Origin: CAYYKD01 sp964471825
Lineage (GTDB): Bacteria > Spirochaetota > GWE2-31-10 > CAYYKD01
Direction: 5' to 3'
Assembly (NCBI GenBank): GCA_964471825.1
Contig: CAYYKD010000024.1
Span: 1-57,042 of the forward strand
Length of the DNA: 57,042 nucleotides
Below, one piece after another: positions 36,132 through 44,866 of the stretch. Position 1 is the first letter of the stretch. Each line of letters begins with the position of its first letter. Under the pieces are notes generated by a model. That model was not told the origin of the DNA. It did no database searches and was given only the letters and a program-made list of their open reading frames with translations. Made by a program: the position numbers and the translations under genes.

Positions 36132-38822
36132 TTATCCTTTTGGTTTTATATATGGAAGAGAGACTATAAATTTGCTTCCCTGTCCGGGAGTTGACTCAAC
36201 CGATATATTTCCCTCTAGTCTACCTAGTATTTGTTTAACTATTGTTAAACCCAGTCCGTCACCATCTGTTTCAGTTGGATTTAGTCTGTGGAATAGTTCG
36301 AATATTTTCTGTTGGTGTTCAGCTGCAATTCCGATCCCGTTGTCCTCAACTGTGTATAATGAATTGCCGGATTTCACCTCACCTGAGATTTTAATAATAC
36401 CTGGTCGTCCCGGTGAAAGGTATTTTATAGCATTACCGATCAGGTTTGAGAATAACTGTGTCAGTTGAACTGCATCACCAATACATGGCGGAAGATTACC
36501 GATAGTTAATTCTATCCCTTTTTCCTTTGTCTGATAGTTTGATAGCTCTGAGGTTCTGGCAAGGAGTTGGTTCATATCGATATTTTCAATATATAATGAT
36601 GCACGGCCTGTTCTAGATAGTTTTAAAAGCCCCTTTAATAGGCTATCCATTTGCTTGGCACTGTTTCTAATATAAGTCAATGCACTTGACATTTCAAAAA
36701 GAACGGGATTTAACTTATCAATTATAACTTCAGTAGGTAACTTTTCTGTAAGTAATTTTTGAATATCTTTGATTAGAAATTCGACTTCACGGCTATATCC
36801 ATCAACATTAACAAGCGGTGAACGGAGGTCATGTGATGCAACATAGACTATTTGTTCAAGCTCTTTATTTTTTTCGGCTATAATCAGCTCAGCTTTTTTT
36901 CTCTGGGTAATATCAATAAAACTGACTATACTGGCCTCAACTTTTTTATCCTTTAGAACCGGGGTTCCAAAAACCTCTACAAGCGTCGTTTTTCCATCAG
37001 GTCTGACTATAATCATGTCATCAATATAGGAACTAATTCCATACATTCCTTTTACTATCGGCATTTCTTCTATTGGATAGTTCATGCCTGTTCCTGATTT
37101 ATACGCCTCGTAGATTTCAGAGAGATTCTCCTTGTTTGCATCGGGTAAAATCCCTCTTCCAAGAAGATTTTTTGCGTGTTGATTTGCAACAAGCGGCTTT
37201 CCGGATGGTGCTTCAACCATAAAGACACCAATTGGAAGATTGTCAAGCAAAGTTTCAAGTATCCGTTTCCTATATTGATTTTCACTTTCAGCTTTTTTTC
37301 TTGCCTTAAGATTAAATATCAGCAAAATTATTATCAGAATAGAAATAATTAAGAATGACAGAGTTATAATTGTAATTAACCGTCTTTGAATAATTGCTCT
37401 TTTTCCTGATGAGATCTCATTTGTTATGTCATTGACGATAGAGAAAATCAAATTTTTCTCTTCGACTCTTACAGTGCCTGAGTAAACAGCAACATCTTTA
37501 ATTGTGTCATCAGAAAGTTTATGTCTAAAATGAAAGTAATTTTTCTGAGCATTTACCGCTTTCTCCATCTCATATTTGATCTCAGATTGAGTTAGGGTAT
37601 TAATATCGGATATATTCATCCCAACGATTCTTGGATATCCGTAAAACTTAATAGCAGCTTTATTTGCATCAACAATCAAGCCGGTATCAGGGTCAATCAG
37701 GAGCATATTAGTAGAATGATTATCAAAAAGATCGTAGCCGAATGAAGATTTAATCCCTTTGCCGTGCCATTGACTTATGAAGCGGGCAGTCTTTTGATTT
37801 AATATTATACTTCCGTTCGGAAGGAGGTCGTCAGGGATCTCATACATTTCCAGCATAGAATCATCAAAGACAAATTTATTGGGGCTTTTCATTGTAACCG
37901 GTATAGTGTTTATGTTTTTTCCATTCAAGATTTGTACAGCTATATCAGCGGCACTTTCACCTTGTGAGAATCCGTGAACTACAAAGCCGCCAATTATTCC
38001 ATGAGGCATCAGAAAGTCCCACATACCAAAAACCGGCGAATTTGTTGCAGATTTTATAAGCTGTATACTATCTTTTACACTAAGTCTTTTACCTGAAGGG
38101 GTGGATAGATATCCAAGATATATTAATATGTCATTTTTATCAGTGTTTTTTAATCTCTGAATCAATTCCTTTTCTTCAAGACCATTTAGATTTACAATTT
38201 CAATTTTTGAAGACCATAGTGAGCTTGATTGTAAGAATATATCAAGATTTCGTTTAAAGGTAATAGATGAATCTGATATTGTAATCAGCCGTTTTGCACC
38301 GGGTCTGAATTGTAATGCAAGTTCTACAGTTTCTACTATTGAAACCTCCTCATTTACACCTGTTATTCTTTTAATATTTTTAAATCTTGATTTTTCATAG
38401 TTATTAATGCCGCAAAATACTATGTCTATATTTTCAAAGATATGGGGTCTGTTATTTAGGAAATTCAGGGCATTATCGTCACTGCAGATTATAATATCCG
38501 GTTTATATGTTTTATATTTTGAAAGAAATAGTTTTTCCATAAGATCAAGATGCTCAACAGAGTTGCTTCTCATTGTATCGAGGTATTCTGTGTAAAGTTC
38601 AATATTGCTTAGCTTGTTGAGTTTGCTTGTAATACCAAGTCTAATCGAATCGTCCCACTCATAACCGTTATGATAGGAGTGGATTATCAGTACCCTCTTT
38701 TTTGGTTTATTTAGTGTATCACTTGAGTGTATTGAACTGTAAGATAATATAAAGAAAACTATTGATAGAAACACTCTTTTAAGATCGCTATTAAATGGTT
38801 TGTTTGGGTAATTATTCTTCAT
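36132..38822 (-). CDS. Sensor histidine kinase with ABC-type substrate-binding sensor and PAS domains
   Basis: An 896-residue kinase. Order: signal/anchor (14-34), a periplasmic domain like ABC transporter substrate-binding proteins (PF04392-like, about 40-335, RVLIIHSYHNGYEWDDS), a PAS-like segment (about 365-470), a membrane span (482-505), a second PAS (about 520-640), the dimerisation domain with phosphorylated His (VASHDLRSPL) and an ATPase domain with VEDNGIGIA and GDGLGLTIVKQIL. The arrangement suggests sensing of a small ligand outside the membrane. It is followed by an Rcp1-like regulator on the same strand. The ligand is not predictable from this. Confidence 0.93.
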   Translation of the reverse strand: MKNNYPNKPFNSDLKRVFLSIVFFILSYSSIHSSDTLNKPKKRVLIIHSYHNGYEWDDSIRLGITSKLNKLSNIELYTEYLDTMRSNSVEHLDLMEKLFLSKYKTYKPDIIICSDDNALNFLNNRPHIFENIDIVFCGINNYEKSRFKNIKRITGVNEEVSIVETVELALQFRPGAKRLITISDSSITFKRNLDIFLQSSSLWSSKIEIVNLNGLEEKELIQRLKNTDKNDILIYLGYLSTPSGKRLSVKDSIQLIKSATNSPVFGMWDFLMPHGIIGGFVVHGFSQGESAADIAVQILNGKNINTIPVTMKSPNKFVFDDSMLEMYEIPDDLLPNGSIILNQKTARFISQWHGKGIKSSFGYDLFDNHSTNMLLIDPDTGLIVDANKAAIKFYGYPRIVGMNISDINTLTQSEIKYEMEKAVNAQKNYFHFRHKLSDDTIKDVAVYSGTVRVEEKNLIFSIVNDITNEISSGKRAIIQRRLITIITLSFLIISILIIILLIFNLKARKKAESENQYRKRILETLLDNLPIGVFMVEAPSGKPLVANQHAKNLLGRGILPDANKENLSEIYEAYKSGTGMNYPIEEMPIVKGMYGISSYIDDMIIVRPDGKTTLVEVFGTPVLKDKKVEASIVSFIDITQRKKAELIIAEKNKELEQIVYVASHDLRSPLVNVDGYSREVEFLIKDIQKLLTEKLPTEVIIDKLNPVLFEMSSALTYIRNSAKQMDSLLKGLLKLSRTGRASLYIENIDMNQLLARTSELSNYQTKEKGIELTIGNLPPCIGDAVQLTQLFSNLIGNAIKYLSPGRPGIIKISGEVKSGNSLYTVEDNGIGIAAEHQQKIFELFHRLNPTETDGDGLGLTIVKQILGRLEGNISVESTPGQGSKFIVSLPYIKPKG

Positions 38823-38927
38823 AATATTATTTTTGTTTTACCTCTTTAGTAACTATATAATGCATATTTATAATCATTTTGTCAAATTTAAAAAAGACTT
38901 TTTAAAACAAAAAATGTATAAATCTAT

Positions 38928-38956
38928 TTGACATATAACAAAATTTTATTTATTAA
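38928..38956 (+). promoter_or_regulatory. Candidate promoter overlapping the pgsA ribosome-binding region
   Basis: TTGACA (38928-38933), 17-base spacer, TATTAA (38951-38956). The ATG at 38963 begins 6 bases after the -10, so transcription would start at or very near the start codon. Confidence 0.55.
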
Positions 38957-38962
38957 AGAGTT

Positions 38963-39625
38963 ATGAATAAATATAAAACTAATAATCAAGAAATTAATCA
39001 AAATAATCAAGAAAAAAATAAAGAAACATTATACAATCCTGCAAATCTAATTACGCTTTCAAGAATTGTTTTAGGATTTGTATTTCTTGGAATTTTCATT
39101 CTGGATAGATTTTTTTTCCTGAATGGCGGGTTAAATTCGTTCTATATGAATGTACTGTCATTTGTGGTGTTTTTAATAGCTATAATTACCGATGGTTTAG
39201 ATGGTTTTGTTGCCAGAAAATTAAATATTGTATCTGATTTTGGAAAACACTTTGACCCGATTGCAGATTCTATTTTTTTTATAATCGTTTTTGCAACTTT
39301 TGTTTATATTGGTCTTATGCCTGTTGTTTTCTTGTTGATCGTTATGGTTAGAGAGGGGGTTATGCACCTCTATATGAGACCTTTTTCAAAGATAAAAGGA
39401 TTTTCTTTACCCGCAAACATCTTTGGGAAGTTAAAGACTGTGTTTCAGAGTGTGTTTTCTCTTGTAGTAATAGCTCTGATGATTGCGTTAAAGGGAGAAC
39501 GAATAAAAATCTTTAGTTTCGAGGCGATATCAAGCGTACTTTTTGCATTAATAGTGCTTTTCTCAGTTCTGAGTTTAACGACATATATACCGATTTTTAT
39601 TAAGAATATTAGAGGTGGAAAATAA
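38963..39625 (+). CDS. pgsA: CDP-alcohol phosphatidyltransferase (PgsA-type)
   Basis: A 220-residue integral membrane enzyme. The catalytic pattern D-x2-DG-x2-AR-x8-G-x3-D-x3-D is fully present in the DGLDGFVARKLN to HFDPIAD region (about 79-105), which binds metal and CDP-alcohol. Six hydrophobic spans are expected. The usual reaction is phosphatidylglycerophosphate synthesis from CDP-diacylglycerol and glycerol-3-phosphate, but other alcohol acceptors are possible. It has a polar Asn/Gln-rich N-terminal lead of about 28 residues. The message may be leaderless, since the -10 lies just before the ATG. Confidence 0.88.
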   Translation: MNKYKTNNQEINQNNQEKNKETLYNPANLITLSRIVLGFVFLGIFILDRFFFLNGGLNSFYMNVLSFVVFLIAIITDGLDGFVARKLNIVSDFGKHFDPIADSIFFIIVFATFVYIGLMPVVFLLIVMVREGVMHLYMRPFSKIKGFSLPANIFGKLKTVFQSVFSLVVIALMIALKGERIKIFSFEAISSVLFALIVLFSVLSLTTYIPIFIKNIRGGK

Positions 39626-39713
39626 ATGTTAACAAAGGTTTTAAAATCCAGTTAATATTTTAAATAGTTTTGCGGGTCTTATAACAAAATATGCATTTAA
39701 AAGGGAGTGTGAG

Positions 39714-40799
39714 ATGGATAGAAAGATGAATCGAAATCTTGTGTTAGTTTTTGTATCAGTTGCTATTGCAATGGGGTTTTCTTGTTTGACGGTCAATAAG
39801 CGGGTTAATTACATTAAACCTGCTGCCATATCAATACCACCGTCCATACAGAATTTTGCTGTTATAACTACAGGCAGGTATTATCAAGGAGATCTTTATA
39901 ATTTAATTCTTAATGCGTTTAGTGATCCTGTTGTTCAGCAGAGGTTCAAACTACTTGATAGATCAAATATTGACCGAATGATAAATGAACAGAAGCTTTT
40001 CAATTCTGAGTTTTTTGATGAGGGTAAAGCTGTTCAGATAGGAAGTCTTGCAGGTGCACAAGCTATAATTTTTGGTGAAATAACCGCTGTGAGTGAGTCA
40101 TTTAAAAATGGTAGTGTGGTATTAAATAGAAAGTATGTTACAGGTAAGGGAAAAGATAGTCAGGGTAATGTTGTTTATAAATACGACTATAAAGATGAGA
40201 GTGTGCCTTCAACAATTAAAACATATAGTTATGGAGTTGTTCTCAAGATCATAAATGCTTCAAATGGTACCGTTATTCATAGTGATTTGCAAAACTTTAA
40301 TTATGCATATGAAAACTTTTTAGATAATAAACCGGACAATACAGTTTATGTCAAATCAAGAAATGCAGAATTTGCAAGGGTATTTCCTGAAATGAAAGAT
40401 TTGATTTATGAAAGTGCAGAAAGTGTAATTGATGATTTTGTCAAGAATGTCGCACCTTATTCTGCCGTAAAGGTGATCAAGTTCGAAAGGATTGCTCAGG
40501 ATAACATCAATACAAGGTTTATTAAATTTGTGGAATCAGAATTATTTGATGAAGCGCTAGAGTTGATACTGGAAAGCGTAGATTTAATTAAAACTTTAAA
40601 ACCACAAATTCAATCTAAACATTTCTATAATCTTGGAAATCTCTATGAAATACAAGGTAACTACACTAAGGCATTGGAGTATTATCAAGTATCAACAAAA
40701 CTTGATCCTACAGATCTTCATAATGAAGCGTTAAAGACAATTCGAGTCAGAATTGATGAAGAGAAAAAATTAATGCAGCAGTTGACCGGTAGTAATTAG
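39714..40799 (+). CDS. CsgG-like lipoprotein with C-terminal TPR
   Basis: A 361-residue predicted lipoprotein: basic start, hydrophobic segment and lipobox ending AMGFSC (about residue 24). The body (40-260) resembles CsgG/penicillin-binding-activator-like domains, with FKLLDRSNIDRMINEQ and IGSLAGAQAIIFGEI, typical of envelope lipoproteins of spirochaetes. The last 90 residues hold a TPR pair (HFYNLGNLYEIQGNYTKALEYYQ). GGGAG lies at proper spacing before ATG 39714. It probably sits in the periplasm, attached to a membrane. A strong terminator follows. Confidence 0.8.
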   Translation: MDRKMNRNLVLVFVSVAIAMGFSCLTVNKRVNYIKPAAISIPPSIQNFAVITTGRYYQGDLYNLILNAFSDPVVQQRFKLLDRSNIDRMINEQKLFNSEFFDEGKAVQIGSLAGAQAIIFGEITAVSESFKNGSVVLNRKYVTGKGKDSQGNVVYKYDYKDESVPSTIKTYSYGVVLKIINASNGTVIHSDLQNFNYAYENFLDNKPDNTVYVKSRNAEFARVFPEMKDLIYESAESVIDDFVKNVAPYSAVKVIKFERIAQDNINTRFIKFVESELFDEALELILESVDLIKTLKPQIQSKHFYNLGNLYEIQGNYTKALEYYQVSTKLDPTDLHNEALKTIRVRIDEEKKLMQQLTGSN

Positions 40800-40818
40800 T
40801 AATATTAAATTTTTTTTT

Positions 40819-40852
40819 AACTCTCAGATGGAAACATCTGAGAGTTTTTTTA
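40819..40852 (+). terminator. Intrinsic terminator with GAAA loop
   Basis: AACTCTCAGATG and CATCTGAGAGTT form a 12-bp perfect stem around GAAA, followed by T7. It serves the CsgG-like gene. Its right part is also coding sequence for the last residues of the oppositely oriented pseudouridine synthase gene. Confidence 0.9.
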
Positions 40853-41519
40853 TTTTTTCATTGATAATATCTCTATGAACTGAGAGTAGGTTAGAAAATA
40901 GAATTCCACTTCTTGGTTCACAATTAAAATAATAGTTTTTATCAGAGAGTGTGAATCTGATAGAGTAACAATGCAGGTAAGCTCTATCAGGAGTTTGTCC
41001 TGTTAAGATCGAATTATTATAAAGTTCGTCTCCATATACAGGTGTTCTATTTGACTTTAGTGCGACTCTTATCTGGTGCGTTTTTCCTGTTATTGGTCTT
41101 ATAATAAAAAATCTATACTTGCCCTGTATTTTTATCGAATTGAAAATAGTTATTGAAGGGGAGTCGGTTGATCTTGAGAGCATCCACTTCGAGTCTCTGG
41201 ATTTTATAAGATCACCAGTGATTGTTCCGCTTTTTAGTTTTGGTTGTCCGGTAGTTATGGCAAAATAGATTTTTTCGATTTTGCCTGTTTCGAACTGTCT
41301 GCTGAGTTCTGAAGCTATAGTACTGCTTTTTGCAACCAGTAGAATACCGCTTGTAATTTTGTCAAGCCTGTGAACAGGGAAAATCAGGGTTTTAAACTCT
41401 GATTTAATCAGAGAAAAAAACCCGTTGTGTGTTTCGTCATTTTCTAGTTCATTGTGAAAACCGATATTTTCATTTTTATAGACAACAGCAAAATCATCAT
41501 TTTCAAATATTAAATGCAC
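40824..41519 (-). CDS. RluA-family pseudouridine synthase
   Basis: A 231-residue RNA pseudouridine synthase of the RluA/RluC/RluD type, lacking an S4 domain. The catalytic motif VHRLDKITSGILLVAKS carries the Asp; GKTHQIRVALKSNRTPVYGDELYN and the RAYLHCYSIRF segment follow the family. It could modify 23S rRNA or tRNA; the exact target is not predictable. Its stop lies inside the terminator stem of the converging gene. It begins 4 bases after the adenylate kinase stop, so both are one operon. Confidence 0.9.
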   Translation of the reverse strand: MHLIFENDDFAVVYKNENIGFHNELENDETHNGFFSLIKSEFKTLIFPVHRLDKITSGILLVAKSSTIASELSRQFETGKIEKIYFAITTGQPKLKSGTITGDLIKSRDSKWMLSRSTDSPSITIFNSIKIQGKYRFFIIRPITGKTHQIRVALKSNRTPVYGDELYNNSILTGQTPDRAYLHCYSIRFTLSDKNYYFNCEPRSGILFSNLLSVHRDIINEKIKKLSDVSI

Positions 41520-41523
41520 CGGA

Positions 41524-42153
41524 TTATAGTTTAAGAGCTTTAACTATTAAAGCTGCTACTTCTTCAGGAGAACCGGCTGCATCAATCTCTACAATCTTGT
41601 TTGATTTCTTGTAGAACTCTACAAGCGGTTTTGTTTGACTGTGGTAAACCTCAAGTCTGTTATTGATAGCGTCTTCTGTGTCATCCGGTCTTACAAAAAG
41701 ATTCTCGGCGTCCTTATCGCAAACTCCCTTAGTCTTTGGGGCGTTAAATTTTGTTCCATATATTGTTCCGCACTTAGGACATGTTGTTCTTCCGCCAAGC
41801 CTACCTCTTACTATACTATCATCAATTTTAAAGTAGATAGCTTTATCTATTGGTTCCTTTTTTTCCCATTCTTCAGCTTGAACCATAGTTCTGGGAAACC
41901 CGTCAAGAATATAACCTTTAAGACAGTCTGACCTTGAGACTCTCTCTTTTACAATGCTGATTGTAAGTGAGTCCGGTACAAGCCCACCGGTTGCAAGGAT
42001 TGATGATACTTGTTCACCAAGCGGAGTTTTATCTTTGATCGCTTGTCGAAAAAGGTCACCTGTACTTATCTGAAGTGTACCGAATTTGTCATTTAGGATC
42101 TTTGCGATAGTGCCTTTGCCGGCTCCGGGAGGGCCAAAAAAAACTAGTTTCAT
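41524..42153 (-). CDS. adk: Adenylate kinase
   Basis: A 209-residue enzyme interconverting ATP, AMP and ADP. GPPGAGKGT (P-loop), ISTGDLFRQAI (AMP binding), GYILDGFPRTMVQAE and LGGRTTCPKCG are present. The LID carries a zinc site: CPKC and CDKDAE, i.e. three Cys and an Asp or related ligand, a version seen in many Gram-positives and some other bacteria. I start at ATG 42153, seven bases after AAGGA; an ATG two codons earlier is too close to it. It is followed by the RluA-type gene. Confidence 0.96.
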   Translation of the reverse strand: MKLVFFGPPGAGKGTIAKILNDKFGTLQISTGDLFRQAIKDKTPLGEQVSSILATGGLVPDSLTISIVKERVSRSDCLKGYILDGFPRTMVQAEEWEKKEPIDKAIYFKIDDSIVRGRLGGRTTCPKCGTIYGTKFNAPKTKGVCDKDAENLFVRPDDTEDAINNRLEVYHSQTKPLVEFYKKSNKIVEIDAAGSPEEVAALIVKALKL

Positions 42154-42189
42154 TTTCATTTCCTTAAAAAGTTTTATCTAGAAGTTATT

Positions 42190-42215
42190 AAGAGAATATT
42201 TATAAGAGAATATTT
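42190..42215. repeat. 12-bp direct repeat, 14-bp period
   Basis: AAGAGAATATTT at 42190-42201 and 42204-42215, separated by AT. Upstream of adk, possibly within its leader. Confidence 0.8.
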
Positions 42216-42230
42216 TGAAATAGTCGTATA

Positions 42231-42277
42231 TAAAAAATACTCTTTCATAAATAATACTCGTTCATACGAAAGAGTAT
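42231..42277 (-). terminator. Terminator-like inverted repeat after metY, with an alternative pairing
   Basis: On the minus strand ATACTCTTTC (42277-42268) pairs with GAAAGAGTAT (42246-42237), followed by T6. An inner GAGTAT (42258-42253) can instead pair with the same ATACTC, giving two mutually exclusive hairpins. It fits a metY terminator, positioned 66 bases past the stop. Confidence 0.6.
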
Positions 42278-42342
42278 CTAATATTATTAATTAACTTTGT
42301 CAAGTCTTGATTATTAACAAAATCTTAACTCTCTAAGTTTAT

Positions 42343-43617
42343 CTATTTAAGTGCATTGGTAAGATCATCAAGAATATCATCAATATTTTCAATCCCGATT
42401 GATAATCTTATCAGATCAGGCGTAATGCCTCCACTTTTTTGTTGCTCCTCAGTTAGTTGAGAGTGGGTAGTTGTGGCCGGATGTATTGCAAGGGATTTGG
42501 CATCACCAACATTTGCCAGGTGTGAGAAGAGTTTTAACTCTTCGATAAATTTCTTACCTGCGTCTGCTCCGCCTTTTATCCCAAAAACCACCATTCCTCC
42601 AAAACCCTTTTTAAGATATTTCTCTGCAGTTTTATATGATGGATCATCTTTAAGTCCCGGATATCTTACCCAGCCTACTTTAGAGTGTTTCTTTAGAAAT
42701 TCAGCAACCTTCAAGGCATTTGATGAGTGTCTTTCCATTCTAAGTCCAAGAGTTTCTATCCCTTGAAGTGTTATCCATGCATTGTCAGGTGATATGCAGG
42801 CTCCAAGATTTCTAAGTGGAACCAGTCTGAGTCTTAGTGCGAATGCAACAGGTGAAAGAGGTCCAAGGTCATGTGCAAATCGCAAACCATGGTAACTTGC
42901 TTCCGGTTCATTGAATAATTTAAATTTTGAGTCTTTCCAGTTAAATTTTCCGCCATCTACTACAATTCCACCTAAGGCAGAACCGTGTCCGCCTATCCAC
43001 TTAGTAAGAGAGTGAACTACTATATCAGCCCCGTGATCTAATGGACGAAGCAGATAGGGGGTAGTAAATGTTGAATCAACTACCAGAGGAATATTGTGTT
43101 TCTTTGCTACCTTTGAAATAGCTTCAATATCTGAAACATCTAGAACCGGGTTTCCTATTGATTCAATAAAGAATACTTTTGTTTTAGGTGTAACTGCTTT
43201 TTCGAAGTTTGCAGGATCTCTGGGATCAACAAATGTTGTTTTAATCCCAAATGATGGAAGTATGTCATTAAACATAGTATAGGTTCCGCCATATAGGTTG
43301 TTTCCTGATACTATTTCATCGCCATTTTCACATATATTGATTATCGTATTGTATATTGCGGCTGTACCGGATGCACATGCTACCGCACCGGTTCCTCCCT
43401 CAAGTGCTGCGATTCTCTGTTCAAGTACATCTGTTGTCGGATTGTGCAGTCTTGTATATATATAACCCAATTCTTTAAGATGAAATAAATTAGATGCGTG
43501 TTCTGCACTTTTAAACATATATGAACTTGTTCTGAAAACAGGGACACCCCTTGAGAGTGTTTCACTGTCAATTTTTTGTCCGCCATGTAATGCTATACTT
43601 TCAAATTTTAAACTCAT
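42343..43617 (-). CDS. metY: O-acetylhomoserine sulfhydrylase
   Basis: A 424-residue PLP enzyme that makes homocysteine from O-acetylhomoserine and sulfide (Cys/Met metabolism fold I). Features are ALHGGQKID near the N-terminus, ALEGGTGAVACASGTAAI, the PLP-lysine motif SLTKWIGGHGSALGG and the terminal SIGIENIDDILDDL. The length and pattern favour MetY over cystathionine gamma-synthase, which is shorter. AAGGAG lies six bases before ATG 43617. No SAM riboswitch-like sequence is seen in the short leader. With the desulfurase fusion, it is one of two sulfur genes here. Confidence 0.95.
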   Translation of the reverse strand: MSLKFESIALHGGQKIDSETLSRGVPVFRTSSYMFKSAEHASNLFHLKELGYIYTRLHNPTTDVLEQRIAALEGGTGAVACASGTAAIYNTIINICENGDEIVSGNNLYGGTYTMFNDILPSFGIKTTFVDPRDPANFEKAVTPKTKVFFIESIGNPVLDVSDIEAISKVAKKHNIPLVVDSTFTTPYLLRPLDHGADIVVHSLTKWIGGHGSALGGIVVDGGKFNWKDSKFKLFNEPEASYHGLRFAHDLGPLSPVAFALRLRLVPLRNLGACISPDNAWITLQGIETLGLRMERHSSNALKVAEFLKKHSKVGWVRYPGLKDDPSYKTAEKYLKKGFGGMVVFGIKGGADAGKKFIEELKLFSHLANVGDAKSLAIHPATTTHSQLTEEQQKSGGITPDLIRLSIGIENIDDILDDLTNALK

Positions 43618-43730
43618 ATTAGGCTCCTTATTCTATGATAGATGAGTAATATATTAATATTTAATATATGTCAATATTTATTTATAATAAATTCTATGGG
43701 GATAGTAGTGTATGGTTTTTTTGCAGTGTT

Positions 43731-44441
43731 TTATCTGCTTTTATTTAAATTGTTTAGGGTGAGTATAATTCGTTTATCCTGTCTGGATGCAATTTTTGTC
43801 TCAGCGTCCCTTTTAAATTCAAGTATTTTTTCTATATATGTCAGAGTGGATTTGCCTACATTTCGACTGTTAACGCTTCCTATACCGGAGTTATAAAAGG
43901 CTAGTGCAACAACAATATTGTTCTGTGACATATCCAGGCACCATTTGAGGTATTTTGCACCATTTTCAAGGTTGATTCGTGGTTCATAGAAATCTCTGAT
44001 AGAAAGCTCTTTAAATGAGAAGTTGTTGAGTTGGCATAATCCCCGATCAATGCTTCCGTTTCTATTGTTATTTGTAGCATTGGGATTAAAATTTGATTCG
44101 TATTTTATAAGTGATGAAAATAGTAAGGGGTCAATCTTATATTGGTATGAATATGTAAATATATAATATAGTATTTCCCTGTCAGCAACAATTTTTTTCA
44201 AGTAATTAAATTTTGCCTCCTCATCAGGTGATGAGGGTTTAAAATCAAACTCCCTTAGATCCGAATTTGTATTTAGTGTGGAGATCTTAAAATAAATTTG
44301 TTCCAGTATGGCTGGGTTGATATTGTCCCTTACGATGTCTATTGTGATGTAGGTTATTGACGCTAAAAAGATGGTTCGCAGTGCAATGTTTTTTATTCTT
44401 TTTAATAATGGGATGTATTCGTAGTACCTCGTAGAAAACAT
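43731..44441 (-). CDS. Lytic transglycosylase (SLT domain)
   Basis: A 236-residue murein-cleaving enzyme. A single N-terminal hydrophobic anchor (about 18-38) is followed by a soluble domain whose catalytic Glu is in SLIKYESNFNPNA, with RGLCQLNNFSF, LENGAKYLKWCL and ALAFYNSGIGSV, as in family-1 lytic transglycosylases (Slt type). The anchor suggests attachment to the periplasmic face of the inner membrane. It ends 115 bases after the metY start region on the same strand and is divergent from the FecR gene. Spirochaetes thread flagella through peptidoglycan, so such enzymes can be flagellum-linked; no evidence here. Confidence 0.88.
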   Translation of the reverse strand: MFSTRYYEYIPLLKRIKNIALRTIFLASITYITIDIVRDNINPAILEQIYFKISTLNTNSDLREFDFKPSSPDEEAKFNYLKKIVADREILYYIFTYSYQYKIDPLLFSSLIKYESNFNPNATNNNRNGSIDRGLCQLNNFSFKELSIRDFYEPRINLENGAKYLKWCLDMSQNNIVVALAFYNSGIGSVNSRNVGKSTLTYIEKILEFKRDAETKIASRQDKRIILTLNNLNKSR

Positions 44442-44541
44442 ATTTAACCTCCTTTTGTTGAATAATTGTGGTTTTGTTTATCACACATTTACCGCACTGT
44501 CAACACATAAAAATTAATTTAATTCAATATACTTAAGTAAT

Positions 44542-44606
44542 ATTACGCAAAAATTACATTAATTTGGATAAATATTACACTTATTACACATAAATCACTT
44601 TTACAC
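44542..44606. promoter_or_regulatory. Cluster of ATTACRC-like words, possible operator array
   Basis: ATTACGC (44542), ATTACAT (44553), ATTACAC (44574), ATTACAC (44583) and TTTACAC (44600), all in the same orientation. Spacings are 11, 21, 9 and 17, close to single or double helical turns in part. Confidence 0.3.
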
Positions 44607-44638
44607 ATTTAGTAAACTTAAATCATTTAGTAAACTTA
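44606..44638. repeat. 15-bp direct repeat, 18-bp period
   Basis: CATTTAGTAAACTTA at 44606-44620 and 44624-44638. Confidence 0.85.
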
Positions 44639-44866
44639 TATTTATATTATAGTAGTTATTAAAGATTTGATGAATAAGAGAGACTCTTGTAAAAAGACCT
44701 TCCTTTAGTGTTTTTATCAAATTGTATCAAATTATATATTGAAAAATATGATAGGGTGTTATATAATAAGTTGTTATTTTATTAGATTATGGCTATAGTA
44801 AATAAAATTTATAAAGAGAAAAAATTAATCTCATGCAGTTCTTTTAAAAATATTTTGGAGTTTATA

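Larger units (their letters stand above)
44442..44866. other. Non-coding region between the transglycosylase and FecR genes
   Basis: About 425 AT-rich bases. An open frame upstream of ATG 44867 is not used. It contains five ATTACxC-like words, an 18-bp-period direct repeat and a TATCAAATT repeat (44715-44734). Promoters for both flanking genes must lie here. Confidence 0.6.

Noticed and set aside
43642..43896. An 84-codon plus-strand frame between metY and the transglycosylase gene
   Set aside because: Mostly antisense to the transglycosylase gene, no Shine-Dalgarno, and low-complexity product.
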